Positions 54,752-62,985 of a DNA stretch of 64,000 nucleotides are shown piece by piece. Origin of the DNA: SIG78 sp045635745 (GTDB lineage: Bacteria > Verrucomicrobiota > Lentisphaeria > Victivallales > Victivallaceae). The notes beneath the pieces were generated by a model. That model was given only the letters and a program-made list of their open reading frames with translations. It made no database searches and was not told where the DNA came from. A program made the translations under genes and the position numbers. How positions within the stretch are numbered: the stretch's first letter is position 1; every line of letters starts with the position of its first letter. Where the stretch lies: contig JAZTWG010000002.1 of the NCBI GenBank assembly GCA_045635745.1, positions 6,229 to 70,228 on the forward strand, written 5' to 3'.

Positions 54752-54760
54752 TGATATAAT
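54752..54760 (+). promoter_or_regulatory. Extended -10 promoter of the GNAT-M28 pair
   Basis: TGATATAAT (54752-54760) has the TGn extension and a perfect TATAAT. There is no good -35. The start codon lies 24 bases further, so transcription may begin here independently of the upstream pair. Confidence 0.5.
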
Positions 54761-54783
54761 CTTAAAACAACGGAGTTTCTGCT

Positions 54784-55263
54784 ATGATAATGCGAGAATA
54801 CCGCCCCGGAGACCTTGAAGCTGTAATGAATATTGCCAATGCCGGCTGGCGTGAGATACGCAAGATGTCCCGCGCCGCTCTGGGCGACAGGATCGCGGAT
54901 ATGATGAATCCCGCCGGCGACGCAGAAAGCAAAGGCTTGCAGGTGAAAGCACAGATCGACAGCGGCAATTATGGCATAGCTGTCTGTGAACACGATAACA
55001 AGATAGTCGGCTTTATTACCTATAAAACAGATGGTATATTCGGCGAAATATGCAACAATGCCGCCATAACCGGCAGCGGTTTGAAAGGTATCGGGCAGAC
55101 CATGTATAAATTTGTGCTGGAAAAATTCCGTGCCTCGCAGGTAAAAGTAGTCAAAGTCACTACCGGCATGGATTACGCACACGCTCCCGCACGCAAAGCT
55201 TACGAGCGGGCCGGATTTACCAGACACCTTGACTCTACTACCTATTATATGGAGCTTGATTGA
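54784..55263 (+). CDS. GNAT-family N-acetyltransferase
   Basis: A 159-residue acetyltransferase. MREYRPGDLEAVMNIANAGW opens the fold, the acetyl-CoA loop is probably around SGLKGIGQTMYKFVLEKF (a loose Q/RxxGxG/A), and ARKAYERAGF is the usual C-terminal motif. The substrate cannot be predicted. CGGAG precedes ATG 54784. It ends just before the M28 start, so the two are coupled. Confidence 0.85.
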   Translation: MIMREYRPGDLEAVMNIANAGWREIRKMSRAALGDRIADMMNPAGDAESKGLQVKAQIDSGNYGIAVCEHDNKIVGFITYKTDGIFGEICNNAAITGSGLKGIGQTMYKFVLEKFRASQVKVVKVTTGMDYAHAPARKAYERAGFTRHLDSTTYYMELD

Positions 55264-56439
55264 ATGATGAATGAACTGATCAAAAATATTGAAAAGCATT
55301 TGCAGGAAATCTGTCTGGTCCCCAGCCGTCATGTTGGTTCGCCGGGGGTGAAAGCTGCTGCTGACTATATTGAAAAGAGTTTCCGCGAGCTCGGCTACAC
55401 GGATGTAAAGCAGGAAGCCTTTCCTACTACCGGATGGGATTTTCGAGGTATGGTCTTTGCCGATTTGGATAATGCCTGCTGCGAGGTTCCTGGGGCGCTG
55501 CCATGTTTTTTCTCGCAAAGCTGCAATGTCTCCGGCGTGCCGGTATGGCTGACAGATAGTGATCTGGCGGATTTATCCCGGATTGAGGTTAAAAACAAAC
55601 TTTGTGTTGTGGAGTTTTTCAGCGAGGCCGCAGATATAAAAGGGCGCAATGGTGTGGCTGAAGAACTGGACCGGCGCGGTGCTGCTGCCGCGGTTTTTAT
55701 CAGCGATGCCACTTATCACACCACCTGTGCTGCAAGTACCAAGATCCAGCGTTCGCCCGACTTGAAAACTCTGGGGACGGCGGTGGTATCCGAAGAGGGA
55801 GCGTATTATCTGGCGCGCAACCGGCAGCACCGCTATAAGCTTTTTATTGATGGCAACACTTTTAAAAACAGTTCGTATAACGTTGTCGCCATCCGGCCGG
55901 GTACCGGCAGTAAACGGGTCATTTTCGGTTCTCACCACGATGGAGCCCCCATCGGGCAGGCTGCCTGCGACAATGCTTCCGGTGTGGCATGTGTTATTGA
56001 ACTGGCGCGTCTGCTCAAAGATGAATTTCCGGAGTGGACATTTGAATTTGTATCGTTTGATGCCGAAGAGTACTGCATCAATCCCGGTTATCCCGCCGGC
56101 AGCGAAGCGTATGTAAGAGATCACGCCGATCGCAAGTGGGAGTTTTTTATGAACTTCGACAGCGTGGGGATCGCCTGGGCGGAGGATGTGCTGCATGTCG
56201 GGCGCAAAGAAAATCTCAAAGAGTTTACAACCTGCTACCCGGTACTGCCGATCAAGCTTGCCGGCGATGACCGGAATTTTGATAAGCTTGCGATTCCGAC
56301 ATTCTGGTTCAACAGTCATGCGAAATTCAAAGATTTTCATACTCCGCTGGATACCATCGGCACGCTGGATATGAACAAGCTCGCCCGGTGCGTGATCGAA
56401 GCGCAAAACATTCTGAAGCAGTTATTCAGTGGTCAATAA
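55264..56439 (+). CDS. M28-family zinc aminopeptidase
   Basis: A 391-residue peptidase of the M28 family. Two-zinc site: HxD in GSHHDGAP, Asp in ACDNASGVACVIELARLL, EE in SFDAEEYCINPGYPAGSE, Asp in NFDSVGIAW, and the C-terminal His in FKDFHTPLDT. All ligands are present. A PA-like insert lies between about residues 80 and 190. No signal peptide, so it is cytosolic and probably trims peptides. There are two possible starts (ATG 55264 or 55267). It closes the hydrolase set; a promoter for rpmF follows. Confidence 0.88.
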   Translation: MMNELIKNIEKHLQEICLVPSRHVGSPGVKAAADYIEKSFRELGYTDVKQEAFPTTGWDFRGMVFADLDNACCEVPGALPCFFSQSCNVSGVPVWLTDSDLADLSRIEVKNKLCVVEFFSEAADIKGRNGVAEELDRRGAAAAVFISDATYHTTCAASTKIQRSPDLKTLGTAVVSEEGAYYLARNRQHRYKLFIDGNTFKNSSYNVVAIRPGTGSKRVIFGSHHDGAPIGQAACDNASGVACVIELARLLKDEFPEWTFEFVSFDAEEYCINPGYPAGSEAYVRDHADRKWEFFMNFDSVGIAWAEDVLHVGRKENLKEFTTCYPVLPIKLAGDDRNFDKLAIPTFWFNSHAKFKDFHTPLDTIGTLDMNKLARCVIEAQNILKQLFSGQ

Positions 56440-56472
56440 GATAAAAAAATAACTCCTTATGCGCTTTTATAT

Positions 56473-56500
56473 TTGAAATTTTCAAAAAACGGGTTATATT
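56473..56500 (+). promoter_or_regulatory. Probable promoter of rpmF
   Basis: TTGAAA (56473-56478), a 16-base spacer and TATATT (56495-56500); a second TATAAT overlaps at 56500-56505. The leader is about 75-80 nt. Confidence 0.55.
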
Positions 56501-56587
56501 ATAATCTCTTGAATTGGACTTTTTGTAAAATTTAATTTGAAATATGTCTGTTCATTCAGTTGGATCAGACGATAAGGAGATGAAAAA

Positions 56588-56767
56588 ATGGCAGTTCCGA
56601 AGAGAAAAACTTCCAAGATGAAGATCCGTAGCCGCAAGGCCGCCAACCGTTACGAAGGCGTTCAGGCAACTTTTTGCCAGAACTGCGGCGCTGCGGTAAC
56701 CCCGCATCGTGCTTGCCTCAAGTGCGGCACTTACAAAGGTCAGAGTGTGGTTGACGCCGCCGAATAA
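56588..56767 (+). CDS. rpmF: Large ribosomal subunit protein bL32
   Basis: A 59-residue ribosomal protein, from ATG 56588, eight bases after AAGGAG. It opens MAVPKRKTSKMKIRSRKAAN, as bL32 does, and holds the zinc ribbon as CQNC (30-33) and CLKC (43-46). This C+ type binds zinc. It precedes plsX and fabH as in many bacteria, linking ribosome and lipid synthesis. A hairpin at 56798-56852 follows. Confidence 0.97.
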   Translation: MAVPKRKTSKMKIRSRKAANRYEGVQATFCQNCGAAVTPHRACLKCGTYKGQSVVDAAE

Positions 56768-56797
56768 GCGATTTTCGAGCTTAAAACTGACCGGAAT

Positions 56798-56852
56798 CGC
56801 CTGAATTTTCCATATGGGGAGTCCCCCCGGCGGCGGAAGATTCAGGCGTTTT
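56798..56852 (+). terminator. Hairpin with T-tract between rpmF and plsX
   Basis: CGCCTGAAT (56798-56806) pairs with ATTCAGGCG (56840-56848), with an inner TTCC/GGAA stem and a GGGG/CCCC hairpin at the top, then four Ts. It would terminate or attenuate rpmF transcription, leaving plsX-fabH at a lower level. Confidence 0.65.
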
Positions 56853-56899
56853 GCGTAAAAAGACCTTGAGTAACTGAAAACAGGAAAAGCAAAAGCGTT

Positions 56900-57949
56900 A
56901 TGGAACCGACCGACAAATTGATGAAGATCGCAGTTGATGCCATGGGTGGCGACTATGCCCCGGGTATAGTGGTTGAAGGTGTTGCACAGGCGCTTTACGA
57001 TTATCCTGATTGTGAATTTACCTTGGTGGGGCATACCGGTAAACTGGGATTTTATCTGCATAAATACGGTATAGCCGACCATCCGCGACTCAAGCTTCAT
57101 CATGCCGAAAGCGCGGTGGAAATGTCTGACCCGTCAGCGATTTCGCTGCGCGGCAAAAAGAATTCGTCGATCACCGAAGGTGCCCGGATCATGAAAAGCG
57201 GCATGGTGGAAGCACTGGTTTCGCCGGGACATACCGGGGCGCTGGTGGCGGCGACCAAAGTTTTGACCCGTACATTGCCGGGAATTGACCGTCCTGCATT
57301 GGGCGCCAGTCTGCCGCACCGTTACGGGCGTTTTATACTGGTGGATGCCGGAGCCAATACCGACTGCAAGCCAGGTAATCTGGTGCAGTTTGCGCTTATG
57401 GGCGAAATATATGCCAGTTTTTATTTGAAAAAAGAACGTCCGAGTATCGGTCTTTTGAGTGTCGGCGGCGAAGACGGCAAAGGCAACACATTGACCAAGA
57501 GCGTGTTCAAGGCACTTTCCAATATGCCGATAAACTTTGTGGGCAATGTGGAAGGCAACAGCGCTTTTGAAGGTGTCTGCGACGTGATGATCGCCGATGG
57601 TTTCAGCGGCAATGTTATGCTCAAGACCAGCGAAGGGCTGGCGCGTTTGTCGGTGAATTGGCTGAAAAATGCCATCAAAAAGAATGCGTTGCGCCTGACC
57701 GGTGCTCTGCTGGCAAAAAATGCTTTTGTTGAACTCAAAGCAATGGGCGATGCCGATGAGATCGGCGGAGCTCCGCTGCTGGGGATCAATGGTGTGTGTA
57801 TTATCGGGCATGGTTCTTCCAGTCCCAAAGCGGTCCGCAATGCCATCCGTACGGCTCGCGATGCTATCCGTTTCCGGATGAATGAACGCATCCGCGAGCG
57901 CCTGATCGAGTGTCATGCCACGACCGAAGAACTGGAAGAGATGTTTTAA
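56900..57949 (+). CDS. plsX: Phosphate acyltransferase PlsX
   Basis: Makes acyl-phosphate from acyl-ACP, the first step of glycerophospholipid synthesis by the PlsX/PlsY route. 349 residues. MKIAVDAMGGDYAPGIVVEG is the family signature; VSPGHTGALVAA and DGFSGNVMLKTSEGLARL are also conserved. ATG 56900 has AGGAAAA upstream, at long spacing; ATG 56921 (MKIAVDAMGG) is the other choice. It is followed by fabH 79 bases downstream. Confidence 0.95.
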   Translation: MEPTDKLMKIAVDAMGGDYAPGIVVEGVAQALYDYPDCEFTLVGHTGKLGFYLHKYGIADHPRLKLHHAESAVEMSDPSAISLRGKKNSSITEGARIMKSGMVEALVSPGHTGALVAATKVLTRTLPGIDRPALGASLPHRYGRFILVDAGANTDCKPGNLVQFALMGEIYASFYLKKERPSIGLLSVGGEDGKGNTLTKSVFKALSNMPINFVGNVEGNSAFEGVCDVMIADGFSGNVMLKTSEGLARLSVNWLKNAIKKNALRLTGALLAKNAFVELKAMGDADEIGGAPLLGINGVCIIGHGSSSPKAVRNAIRTARDAIRFRMNERIRERLIECHATTEELEEMF

Positions 57950-57969
57950 CAATAAAATTAACAAGCAGG

Positions 57970-57990
57970 TTTTCTGCCGGGGGCAGAAAA
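57970..57990. other. Hairpin between plsX and fabH
   Basis: TTTTCTGCC (57970-57978) and GGCAGAAAA (57982-57990) form a perfect nine-bp stem with a GGG loop. Neither strand has a T-tract after it, so it is more likely an RNA stability or processing element than a terminator. Confidence 0.5.
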
Positions 57991-58028
57991 ATCGGCAATA
58001 TCAATAAATATTAAGGTTATACGGAAAA

Positions 58029-59012
58029 ATGGGTATTAAAATCAGAGGAACCGGCTCCTATACTCCGGACAAGGTTTTGACCAATGCTGATCTGGAAAAA
58101 ATGGTTGAAACCAATGATGAGTGGATCCGCACGCGTACCGGTATCTGTCAGCGTCATATCGCGGCTCCGGAGCAGGCGTGTTCGGATTTGGCGGAAAAAG
58201 CTGCCCGCGCAGCATTGGAAATGGCCGGAGTGGCTCCGGAAGATGTCAATGCAATAATTGTGGCCACGATTTCGCCTGACCACGTTTTTCCGAGTACCGC
58301 ATGTTTGCTTCAGCATCGACTGGGCGCGACCAATGCATTTGGCTTTGACCTTGAAGCCGCATGTTCCGGTTTGCTGTTTTCGCTGGAAACTGCGCGCGGT
58401 TTGATGAGTGTCAACCGCAAATACCGTTATGTACTGGTGATTGGTGCAGAAAAACTTTCAGCGCTGGTCAACTGGGAAGACCGCAATACCTGTGTACTTT
58501 TCGGCGACGGAGCTTCGGCATTGCTGCTGGAAAATTGTCCGGATGAAGAAGATTGCTTCCTGGCCAGCGATCTGGGGGTAGATGGCAACAGTCTGGATAT
58601 TTTGAGTTTGCCCGCCGGCGGCAGCCGCAATCCGGCTTCGGTGCAGACCGTTACTGATAAACTGCATTATATCCATATGGCCGGCCGCGATGTGTTCAAA
58701 CTGGCGGTGAATGCCATGGTCAGCAGCTGCAAAAAAGTGCTGGAAGAAGCCAATGTTTCCATTGATCAGGTGCGCTGGCTGGTGCCGCATCAGGCCAACG
58801 AACGCATTATGAAAGCTGTGGCGCAGCGCCTGCCGATGGAAGAAGAACGTGTGTTTATGAATATCGGCAAATACGGCAACACTTCGGCTGCGAGTATAGG
58901 GCTTTGCATTGATGAAATGAAGCGTTCCGGTCAGGTCGAAAAAGGTGATTATGTACTGTTGACCGCCTTTGGCGGCGGCTTGACCTGGGGTGCAATCCTC
59001 ATTAAGTGGTAA
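58029..59012 (+). CDS. fabH: 3-oxoacyl-ACP synthase III (KAS III)
   Basis: Condenses acetyl-CoA with malonyl-ACP to start fatty-acid synthesis. 327 residues. The Cys-His-Asn triad is in DLEAACSGLLFSLE, WLVPHQANERIM and GKYGNTSAASIGL. GYSTFDN-like TGTGSYTPDKVLTN-type start is seen as RGTGSYTPDKVLTNADLE, and WIRTRTGICQRH is a standard FabH motif. It follows plsX; fabD, fabG and acpP are not within the window after it. Substrate chain length is not deducible. Confidence 0.95.
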   Translation: MGIKIRGTGSYTPDKVLTNADLEKMVETNDEWIRTRTGICQRHIAAPEQACSDLAEKAARAALEMAGVAPEDVNAIIVATISPDHVFPSTACLLQHRLGATNAFGFDLEAACSGLLFSLETARGLMSVNRKYRYVLVIGAEKLSALVNWEDRNTCVLFGDGASALLLENCPDEEDCFLASDLGVDGNSLDILSLPAGGSRNPASVQTVTDKLHYIHMAGRDVFKLAVNAMVSSCKKVLEEANVSIDQVRWLVPHQANERIMKAVAQRLPMEEERVFMNIGKYGNTSAASIGLCIDEMKRSGQVEKGDYVLLTAFGGGLTWGAILIKW

Positions 59013-59042
59013 GCCGATTTTTATTGGATACAGCTATCCAGT

Positions 59043-59118
59043 CGGGGTGTAGCGCAGTGGCTAGCGCGCTTGCTTTGGGAGCAAGATGTCGCGGGTTCGA
59101 CTCCCGCCACCCCGACCA
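59043..59118 (+). tRNA. tRNA-Pro (anticodon TGG)
   Basis: A full cloverleaf. The acceptor stem CGGGGTG (59043-59049) pairs with CACCCCG (59108-59114), followed by A and an encoded CCA (59116-59118). The anticodon arm CTTGC-TTTGGGA-GCAAG gives anticodon TGG, reading CCN proline codons with CCA as best match. The T arm has GGTTCGACTC. A strong inverted repeat follows the 3' end as terminator. Confidence 0.96.
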
Positions 59119-59148
59119 TTTTTTTGCCTTGATCCCAAGGCAAAAAAA
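59119..59148. terminator. Terminator of tRNA-Pro, perfect 13-bp inverted repeat
   Basis: TTTTTTTGCCTTG (59119-59131) and CAAGGCAAAAAAA (59136-59148) are perfect complements around a four-base loop. As the run is A-rich on one side and T-rich on the other, the hairpin can terminate leftward reading better than rightward; for tRNA-Pro the preceding T-run within the stem may still serve. It starts at the CCA end. Confidence 0.6.
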
Positions 59149-59149
59149 T

Positions 59150-59310
59150 ATGAAGCCGTCAGGCTTCGCTTCATGGCACGCAGTGCCGCTTCATACGGCG
59201 CAGCCGTGCTTCATAAACGCCTGACGATGAAACATTGTTCCGCTAACGCTCCACAATATGAAGTATTTGCTGTCGCAAATATGAAGCGCAAGCGTCAACA
59301 GCCGCTTGCA
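59150..59310. repeat. CTTCAT/ATGAAG hairpin array
   Basis: A 160-bp patch of short hairpins set between CTTCAT or ATGAAG hexamers. In order: GAAGCC-gtca-GGCTTC (59152-59167), CTTCAT (59169), GGCAC-gca-GTGCC (59175-59187), CTTCAT (59189), ACGGC-gca-GCCGT (59195-59207), CTTCAT (59209), a more diverged stretch, ATGAAG (59258), TATTTGC-tgtc-GCAAATA (59264-59281), ATGAAG (59281), GCAAGCG...CGCTTGC (59288-59309). Stems change in sequence but keep symmetry and the three or four-base loops; the linking hexamer is constant. It does not code. Terminators flank it on both sides. Confidence 0.68.
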
Positions 59311-59334
59311 TAATAAGGTACTTTTTATTTGATT

Positions 59335-59359
59335 TTTTTGCCCGAGTTGCGGGCAAAAA
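59335..59359. terminator. Inverted-repeat terminator after the methyltransferase gene
   Basis: TTTTTGCCCG (59335-59344) and CGGGCAAAAA (59350-59359) form a ten-bp stem with a five-base loop directly after the stop of the leftward methyltransferase gene; on the minus strand the right arm ends in a T-run. Confidence 0.65.
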
Positions 59360-59364
59360 TATGG

Positions 59365-60063
59365 TCAACGAAGCGGCTCCGTGTCATCAATTTGTATCAT
59401 CAGCAGAAGATTGGATGGCATTCCCAGGAAGTTCACATGATAAATCCGGTAATTTTCAATTCCAAGCTCCTCGCAGATTTTATTCAATGAGCGCCGGTCA
59501 AGCAAATTAAGGTTTTCCTCTTTACTCAAATAATCAAGTCCGAGTATTTTCAATATTGCCCGATGCCACTTTTTCGGCAACCAGTGTAGAAATGGCAAAT
59601 AGGTGTGAAATTCAAAGATGTGGTAACGGTTCGGCGTGGTCAGAAAAACATATTTTCTGCTGACCCGCATGGCTTCGGCAATAAATTTTTTCTGCCGCTC
59701 AAAAGAACCCACATGCTCCAGTACTGCCGACGAAAATACCAGATCAAACTCCTGATCCGCAAACGGTAAATCACAGCCATCGCCCTGAACAAACTTCAAG
59801 CCGGGAAAAATATTTTCCAAACCGGATGCATCCTGATCGCTCAAGGCAGTGATACGCTCTTTGCAGGGATAAAAACACTCGAAAAAATTGGAATACGCTG
59901 CTTCAATATCTGCTGTAACGCCTACATCCAGAATTTTTTCAAGCTTTTCCCCAACGATATTGTCTGATAATTTATTATATATCTTTTTTCTGATCCGGAA
60001 AGCCATTTTTGCTCCGGGGGAATCCGGAGTGACAACGCTGGCGATTTTTGTATTTACTTGCAT
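59365..60063 (-). CDS. Class I SAM-dependent methyltransferase
   Basis: A 232-residue methyltransferase of the Methyltransf_11 type. SAM site: KILDVGVTADIEAAYSNFF (a variant of the GxGxG motif); acidic motif in ITALSDQD; FVQGDGCDLPFADQEFDLVF matches motif III, and SSAVLEHVGSFE follows. The C-terminal half (HTYLPFLHWLPKKW) may bind a lipid or sugar acceptor. The substrate is unknown. It is the last of the four-gene leftward set, 13 bases after the deaminase, so its product SAH would be used by the other three. Confidence 0.82.
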   Translation of the reverse strand: MQVNTKIASVVTPDSPGAKMAFRIRKKIYNKLSDNIVGEKLEKILDVGVTADIEAAYSNFFECFYPCKERITALSDQDASGLENIFPGLKFVQGDGCDLPFADQEFDLVFSSAVLEHVGSFERQKKFIAEAMRVSRKYVFLTTPNRYHIFEFHTYLPFLHWLPKKWHRAILKILGLDYLSKEENLNLLDRRSLNKICEELGIENYRIYHVNFLGMPSNLLLMIQIDDTEPLR

Positions 60064-60076
60064 AAAAAACTCGTGC

Positions 60077-61342
60077 TTATTTCTTTAACAGGGTTCTGGC
60101 GCAGGCTCTGGCTTGCGCTATGATTTCTTTTTCGCCGGGGACTGTGCGGTTTTGCATCAGAATTTTGCCGTTGCAGATAACGGTATCTACACAACTTGAG
60201 TCGGCGGCGTAGACCAGATTGCTGATCATATCGTGATCGGCAATCATCATCGGCGTATTGAGATCTATCAGCACCATATCGGCCTTTTTACCTTCGGCGA
60301 TCACTCCGGCATCGATATTGAACGCGGCGGCACCGCGGTAAGTGGCGCAGTCGAAAATTTCGTTTACGCTGCATGCTGTGGAGCTGTTCTGCTCATTTTT
60401 AGCGCCCAAGGCACCGAATTTCATTTCGTCAAACATGGAAAGATTATCGCTGGAAGCGCACCCATCGGTGCCGAATGTGATATTCACTCCGGAATCCATC
60501 AAACTGCGGAAACGGAATTTCCCGCTCGAAAGTTTGTAGTTGCTGCAGGGATTATAGGATACTGTAACTTTACGTTCCGCAAGGATCTCTATATCTTTAT
60601 CGGATAAGTGCACGGCATGTGCCGCCACAGTGCGTTCTGAAAGCAACCCGAGTTTGTCCAGATATTCCACCGGGCTCATATTGTGTCGGGCCCGACATTG
60701 AGCCACTTCGAAAGCAGTTTCCGATAAGTGTATATGTATAAAGAGATTTTCTTCTGCGGATCTGGCGGCTATATCGCGCAGGGTATTTTCATTTACCGTA
60801 TAGATCGCGTGCGGGGCCAAAGTAAGCGTTATCAAATCCGAAAAACTTTTGCGTTTTTCCCATAATGCATTGTTGTCCGCAATATATTTATTGCGCTTTT
60901 CCGGCAGAGTCGTATCAATGGCTATCATGCCGATTGCCGCCCGGATGCCCATTTCTTCGGCGGCACGCATCGTTTCTGCCGGAAAAAAGTACATGTCGTT
61001 GAAAAATACGCTGCCTGATTTTATCATTTCCAGCATGGCAAGTTTGCTGCCGATGTAAACGGCTTCGGCAGTCAAATTGTTTTCCGCCGGCCAGATATGT
61101 TTTTCCAGCCACTCCATCAGCTCAAGATTGTCAGCAATTCCCCGCAGAAGGGTCATTGCCGCATGACAATGGGTGTTGTAAAAGGGCGGAATCAAAAGCT
61201 TGTCGCGCCCGTCAATTACGGTATCAAAATTTCCCGTTATTTGTGGCGCGATCCGGCTGATACGGTCATTGGTGATCGCCACATCTGCAAGCTGGCCGTT
61301 GAAAAGCACCTGACTTATTTTTATACTCATTTCAAATCCCAT
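60077..61342 (-). CDS. S-adenosylhomocysteine / methylthioadenosine deaminase family
   Basis: A 421-residue cytosolic amidohydrolase that probably removes ammonia from the adenine of SAH, MTA or 5'-deoxyadenosine, giving inosyl products. Zinc site: HxH in NTHCHAAMTLLRGIADN, His in IHIHLSETAFEVAQCR (with the catalytic Glu), His in VAAHAVHLSDKD and Asp in FGTDGCASSDNLSMFDEM. LSETxxEV and TDGxxSxxxLxxFxE are the MtaD/SAH deaminase motifs. The ATG shares TAATG with the SahH-like stop. A second ATG (61330) is in frame. It is next to the SahH-like gene, which supports SAH as substrate. Confidence 0.87.
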   Translation of the reverse strand: MGFEMSIKISQVLFNGQLADVAITNDRISRIAPQITGNFDTVIDGRDKLLIPPFYNTHCHAAMTLLRGIADNLELMEWLEKHIWPAENNLTAEAVYIGSKLAMLEMIKSGSVFFNDMYFFPAETMRAAEEMGIRAAIGMIAIDTTLPEKRNKYIADNNALWEKRKSFSDLITLTLAPHAIYTVNENTLRDIAARSAEENLFIHIHLSETAFEVAQCRARHNMSPVEYLDKLGLLSERTVAAHAVHLSDKDIEILAERKVTVSYNPCSNYKLSSGKFRFRSLMDSGVNITFGTDGCASSDNLSMFDEMKFGALGAKNEQNSSTACSVNEIFDCATYRGAAAFNIDAGVIAEGKKADMVLIDLNTPMMIADHDMISNLVYAADSSCVDTVICNGKILMQNRTVPGEKEIIAQARACARTLLKK

Positions 61343-62394
61343 TACAATTCAGCTTCGGCAAGTTCCTGGTTTATAATCCCATTTTTTTCGACGATCTGCC
61401 AATATTTATCGTGAACAGCATTATTTATCCGACGGATCCCGGGGACATATTGACCGCTTATCAGCTCTACCGCTGCTTGATTATGCAACGCCATAGTCGG
61501 ATCAATATAACGCAAAAGCGTGGGCTCCGGCAAGATAAAATTCAAAGGCTGCTTATGGTTCAGCATCCGCTCCGGCGGGATGGCGGGGCTCCACTCATCT
61601 TCCACCCCCATATTGACCATGAGCTGTTTGCCGTTCAGCAGGATATTTATGTAATCCATATCTGCCAGAGCATCGGCTTGCCCGGTACAGCAGACCACGC
61701 ACCACGCATTGCGCAAATGCTCCATGACCTGCCGGCGGTCAAAACGACTGACCAGCGTACCATTGACGCATTTTTCCACCATTGCCGGATTGTCGATGAC
61801 AATGACATTGGCTCCGGCTTTTCCTGCATAAAATACTACGCCTCTGCCGACTTTGCCGCAACCGAAAACCACAATGTTTTTATTGCTTACATCATATCCC
61901 AAATATCGCATGGCTCGCAGAAAACTCTCTCCGGTCCCCAGACAGGTTTCGATAGCTTTTATGCGGCTGTCGTCAACATTTATTACCGGGTGAGTTGTGC
62001 CCGCAAAGTGATACGCACCGGAACGGGTGAGCTCGGCAAAGCCATAACGGGGGCGCAAATCGCGGTATACGGCGTTGCAGTCGAGTATACAATCAAATTT
62101 TTCCTGTTCACGGCAGTTGTAAACACATTCGACATTGAGTTTTTTCAGAAGATCAATTATTGCTTTATCATACGGTATGCTGTCGCTGTATCCTACAGTC
62201 AAATCCGCACCTGCCGCCAGCAGATTTATGTATTTCAGAAGTGTATTGGCAAAGACCGGGGTGCCATCGAGCACTCTGATGCCCCGCAATGGGCGCGATA
62301 AACTCCAAGACTCAAATTGTTGCTGCAGCGCCGGATGTTCATTGAGCATATAGCGGCCGGCAAGAAAATTCTGAAGTTCGCTTATTTTATTCAT
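61342..62394 (-). CDS. Divergent, short S-adenosylhomocysteine hydrolase-like protein
   Basis: A 350-residue NAD-binding protein related to SahH, which normally has about 430-470 residues. The Rossmann motif IVVFGCGKVGRGVVFYAGKAG matches SahH GYGDVGKG. The active-site block NVDDSRIKAIETCLGTGES keeps the Lys of VNDSVTK but changes the following Asp-Asn to Glu-Thr; the EETTTG motif is missing. The C-terminal PTMALHNQAAVE stands for HPSFVMSNSF. It lies between an HD protein and a SAH/MTA deaminase, and in methanogens an SahH homologue acts on S-inosylhomocysteine, so that is my preferred inference. It overlaps its neighbours by one and eight bases. Confidence 0.72.
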   Translation of the reverse strand: MNKISELQNFLAGRYMLNEHPALQQQFESWSLSRPLRGIRVLDGTPVFANTLLKYINLLAAGADLTVGYSDSIPYDKAIIDLLKKLNVECVYNCREQEKFDCILDCNAVYRDLRPRYGFAELTRSGAYHFAGTTHPVINVDDSRIKAIETCLGTGESFLRAMRYLGYDVSNKNIVVFGCGKVGRGVVFYAGKAGANVIVIDNPAMVEKCVNGTLVSRFDRRQVMEHLRNAWCVVCCTGQADALADMDYINILLNGKQLMVNMGVEDEWSPAIPPERMLNHKQPLNFILPEPTLLRYIDPTMALHNQAAVELISGQYVPGIRRINNAVHDKYWQIVEKNGIINQELAEAEL

Positions 62395-62959
62395 CGCTCA
62401 CTCCGAACAGATTGCACAATTCATCAAATCGTGCCAGACTTGCTTCGCCGAATTTAGCCATGGATTTGCGGACTTTGGGAAAAGGTTTTTCCTGCTGATC
62501 GCCTGATTTGCTGAAAAATTTATCAGCCAGCGCAATAAGTTTTTCTTCGTTGGAAATCGGCAGATAATCTTTTACTGCCAGCGGCAGTTTCTGTGCAGCC
62601 ACTTCTTCGGCGGTTATGCCGCTGCCGGTGTGGCGCTCGCAAATCAAAGCATATTTTTCCAGATCAAGATTGTATTTTTTGCCGTACTGCCGGAGCATGG
62701 CAGCTCCCAATGTACCGTGTTCAATATAATCAGCTTCTCCCAGGCAAAGAATTCCGGGCGCGTGACAATGCCCGATGCCGATATCGTGAAGCATAGCACC
62801 AACTCGCACTGCATCCAAATCAACCTTTACAGTGGATTTTTCTGCAATACTCAAAGCTTTGCTGCAAACCTGTGTACTGTGCAGCAGCAAAAGTTTCCGC
62901 AGTGGAGTATCCTGATAAAAAAACTCAATGATTTTTACGGGGTCAACAGTTGACGACAT
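62387..62959 (-). CDS. HD-domain phosphohydrolase
   Basis: A 190-residue metal-dependent phosphohydrolase. ATG 62959 is chosen because GAAAGG lies seven bases upstream. HD motif: LLHSTQVCSKAL (His), GAMLHDIGIGHCHAPG (HD), a third His in ADYIEHGTLGAAML, and a C-terminal Asp in ALADKFFSKSGD. The segment CERHTGSGITAEEVAAQKLP with later DYLPISNEEKLIALADK recalls the archaeal-type TIGR00295 HD family. The substrate, probably a nucleotide, is unknown. It opens the SahH-like/deaminase/methyltransferase operon. Confidence 0.8.
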   Translation of the reverse strand: MSSTVDPVKIIEFFYQDTPLRKLLLLHSTQVCSKALSIAEKSTVKVDLDAVRVGAMLHDIGIGHCHAPGILCLGEADYIEHGTLGAAMLRQYGKKYNLDLEKYALICERHTGSGITAEEVAAQKLPLAVKDYLPISNEEKLIALADKFFSKSGDQQEKPFPKVRKSMAKFGEASLARFDELCNLFGVSDE

Positions 62960-62985
62960 AGTATAACCTTTCATTACAAAGTTAT

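Noticed and set aside
59006..59313. Short frames over tRNA-Pro and the hairpin array
   Set aside because: They arise from the tRNA and repeat sequence and have no ribosome site.
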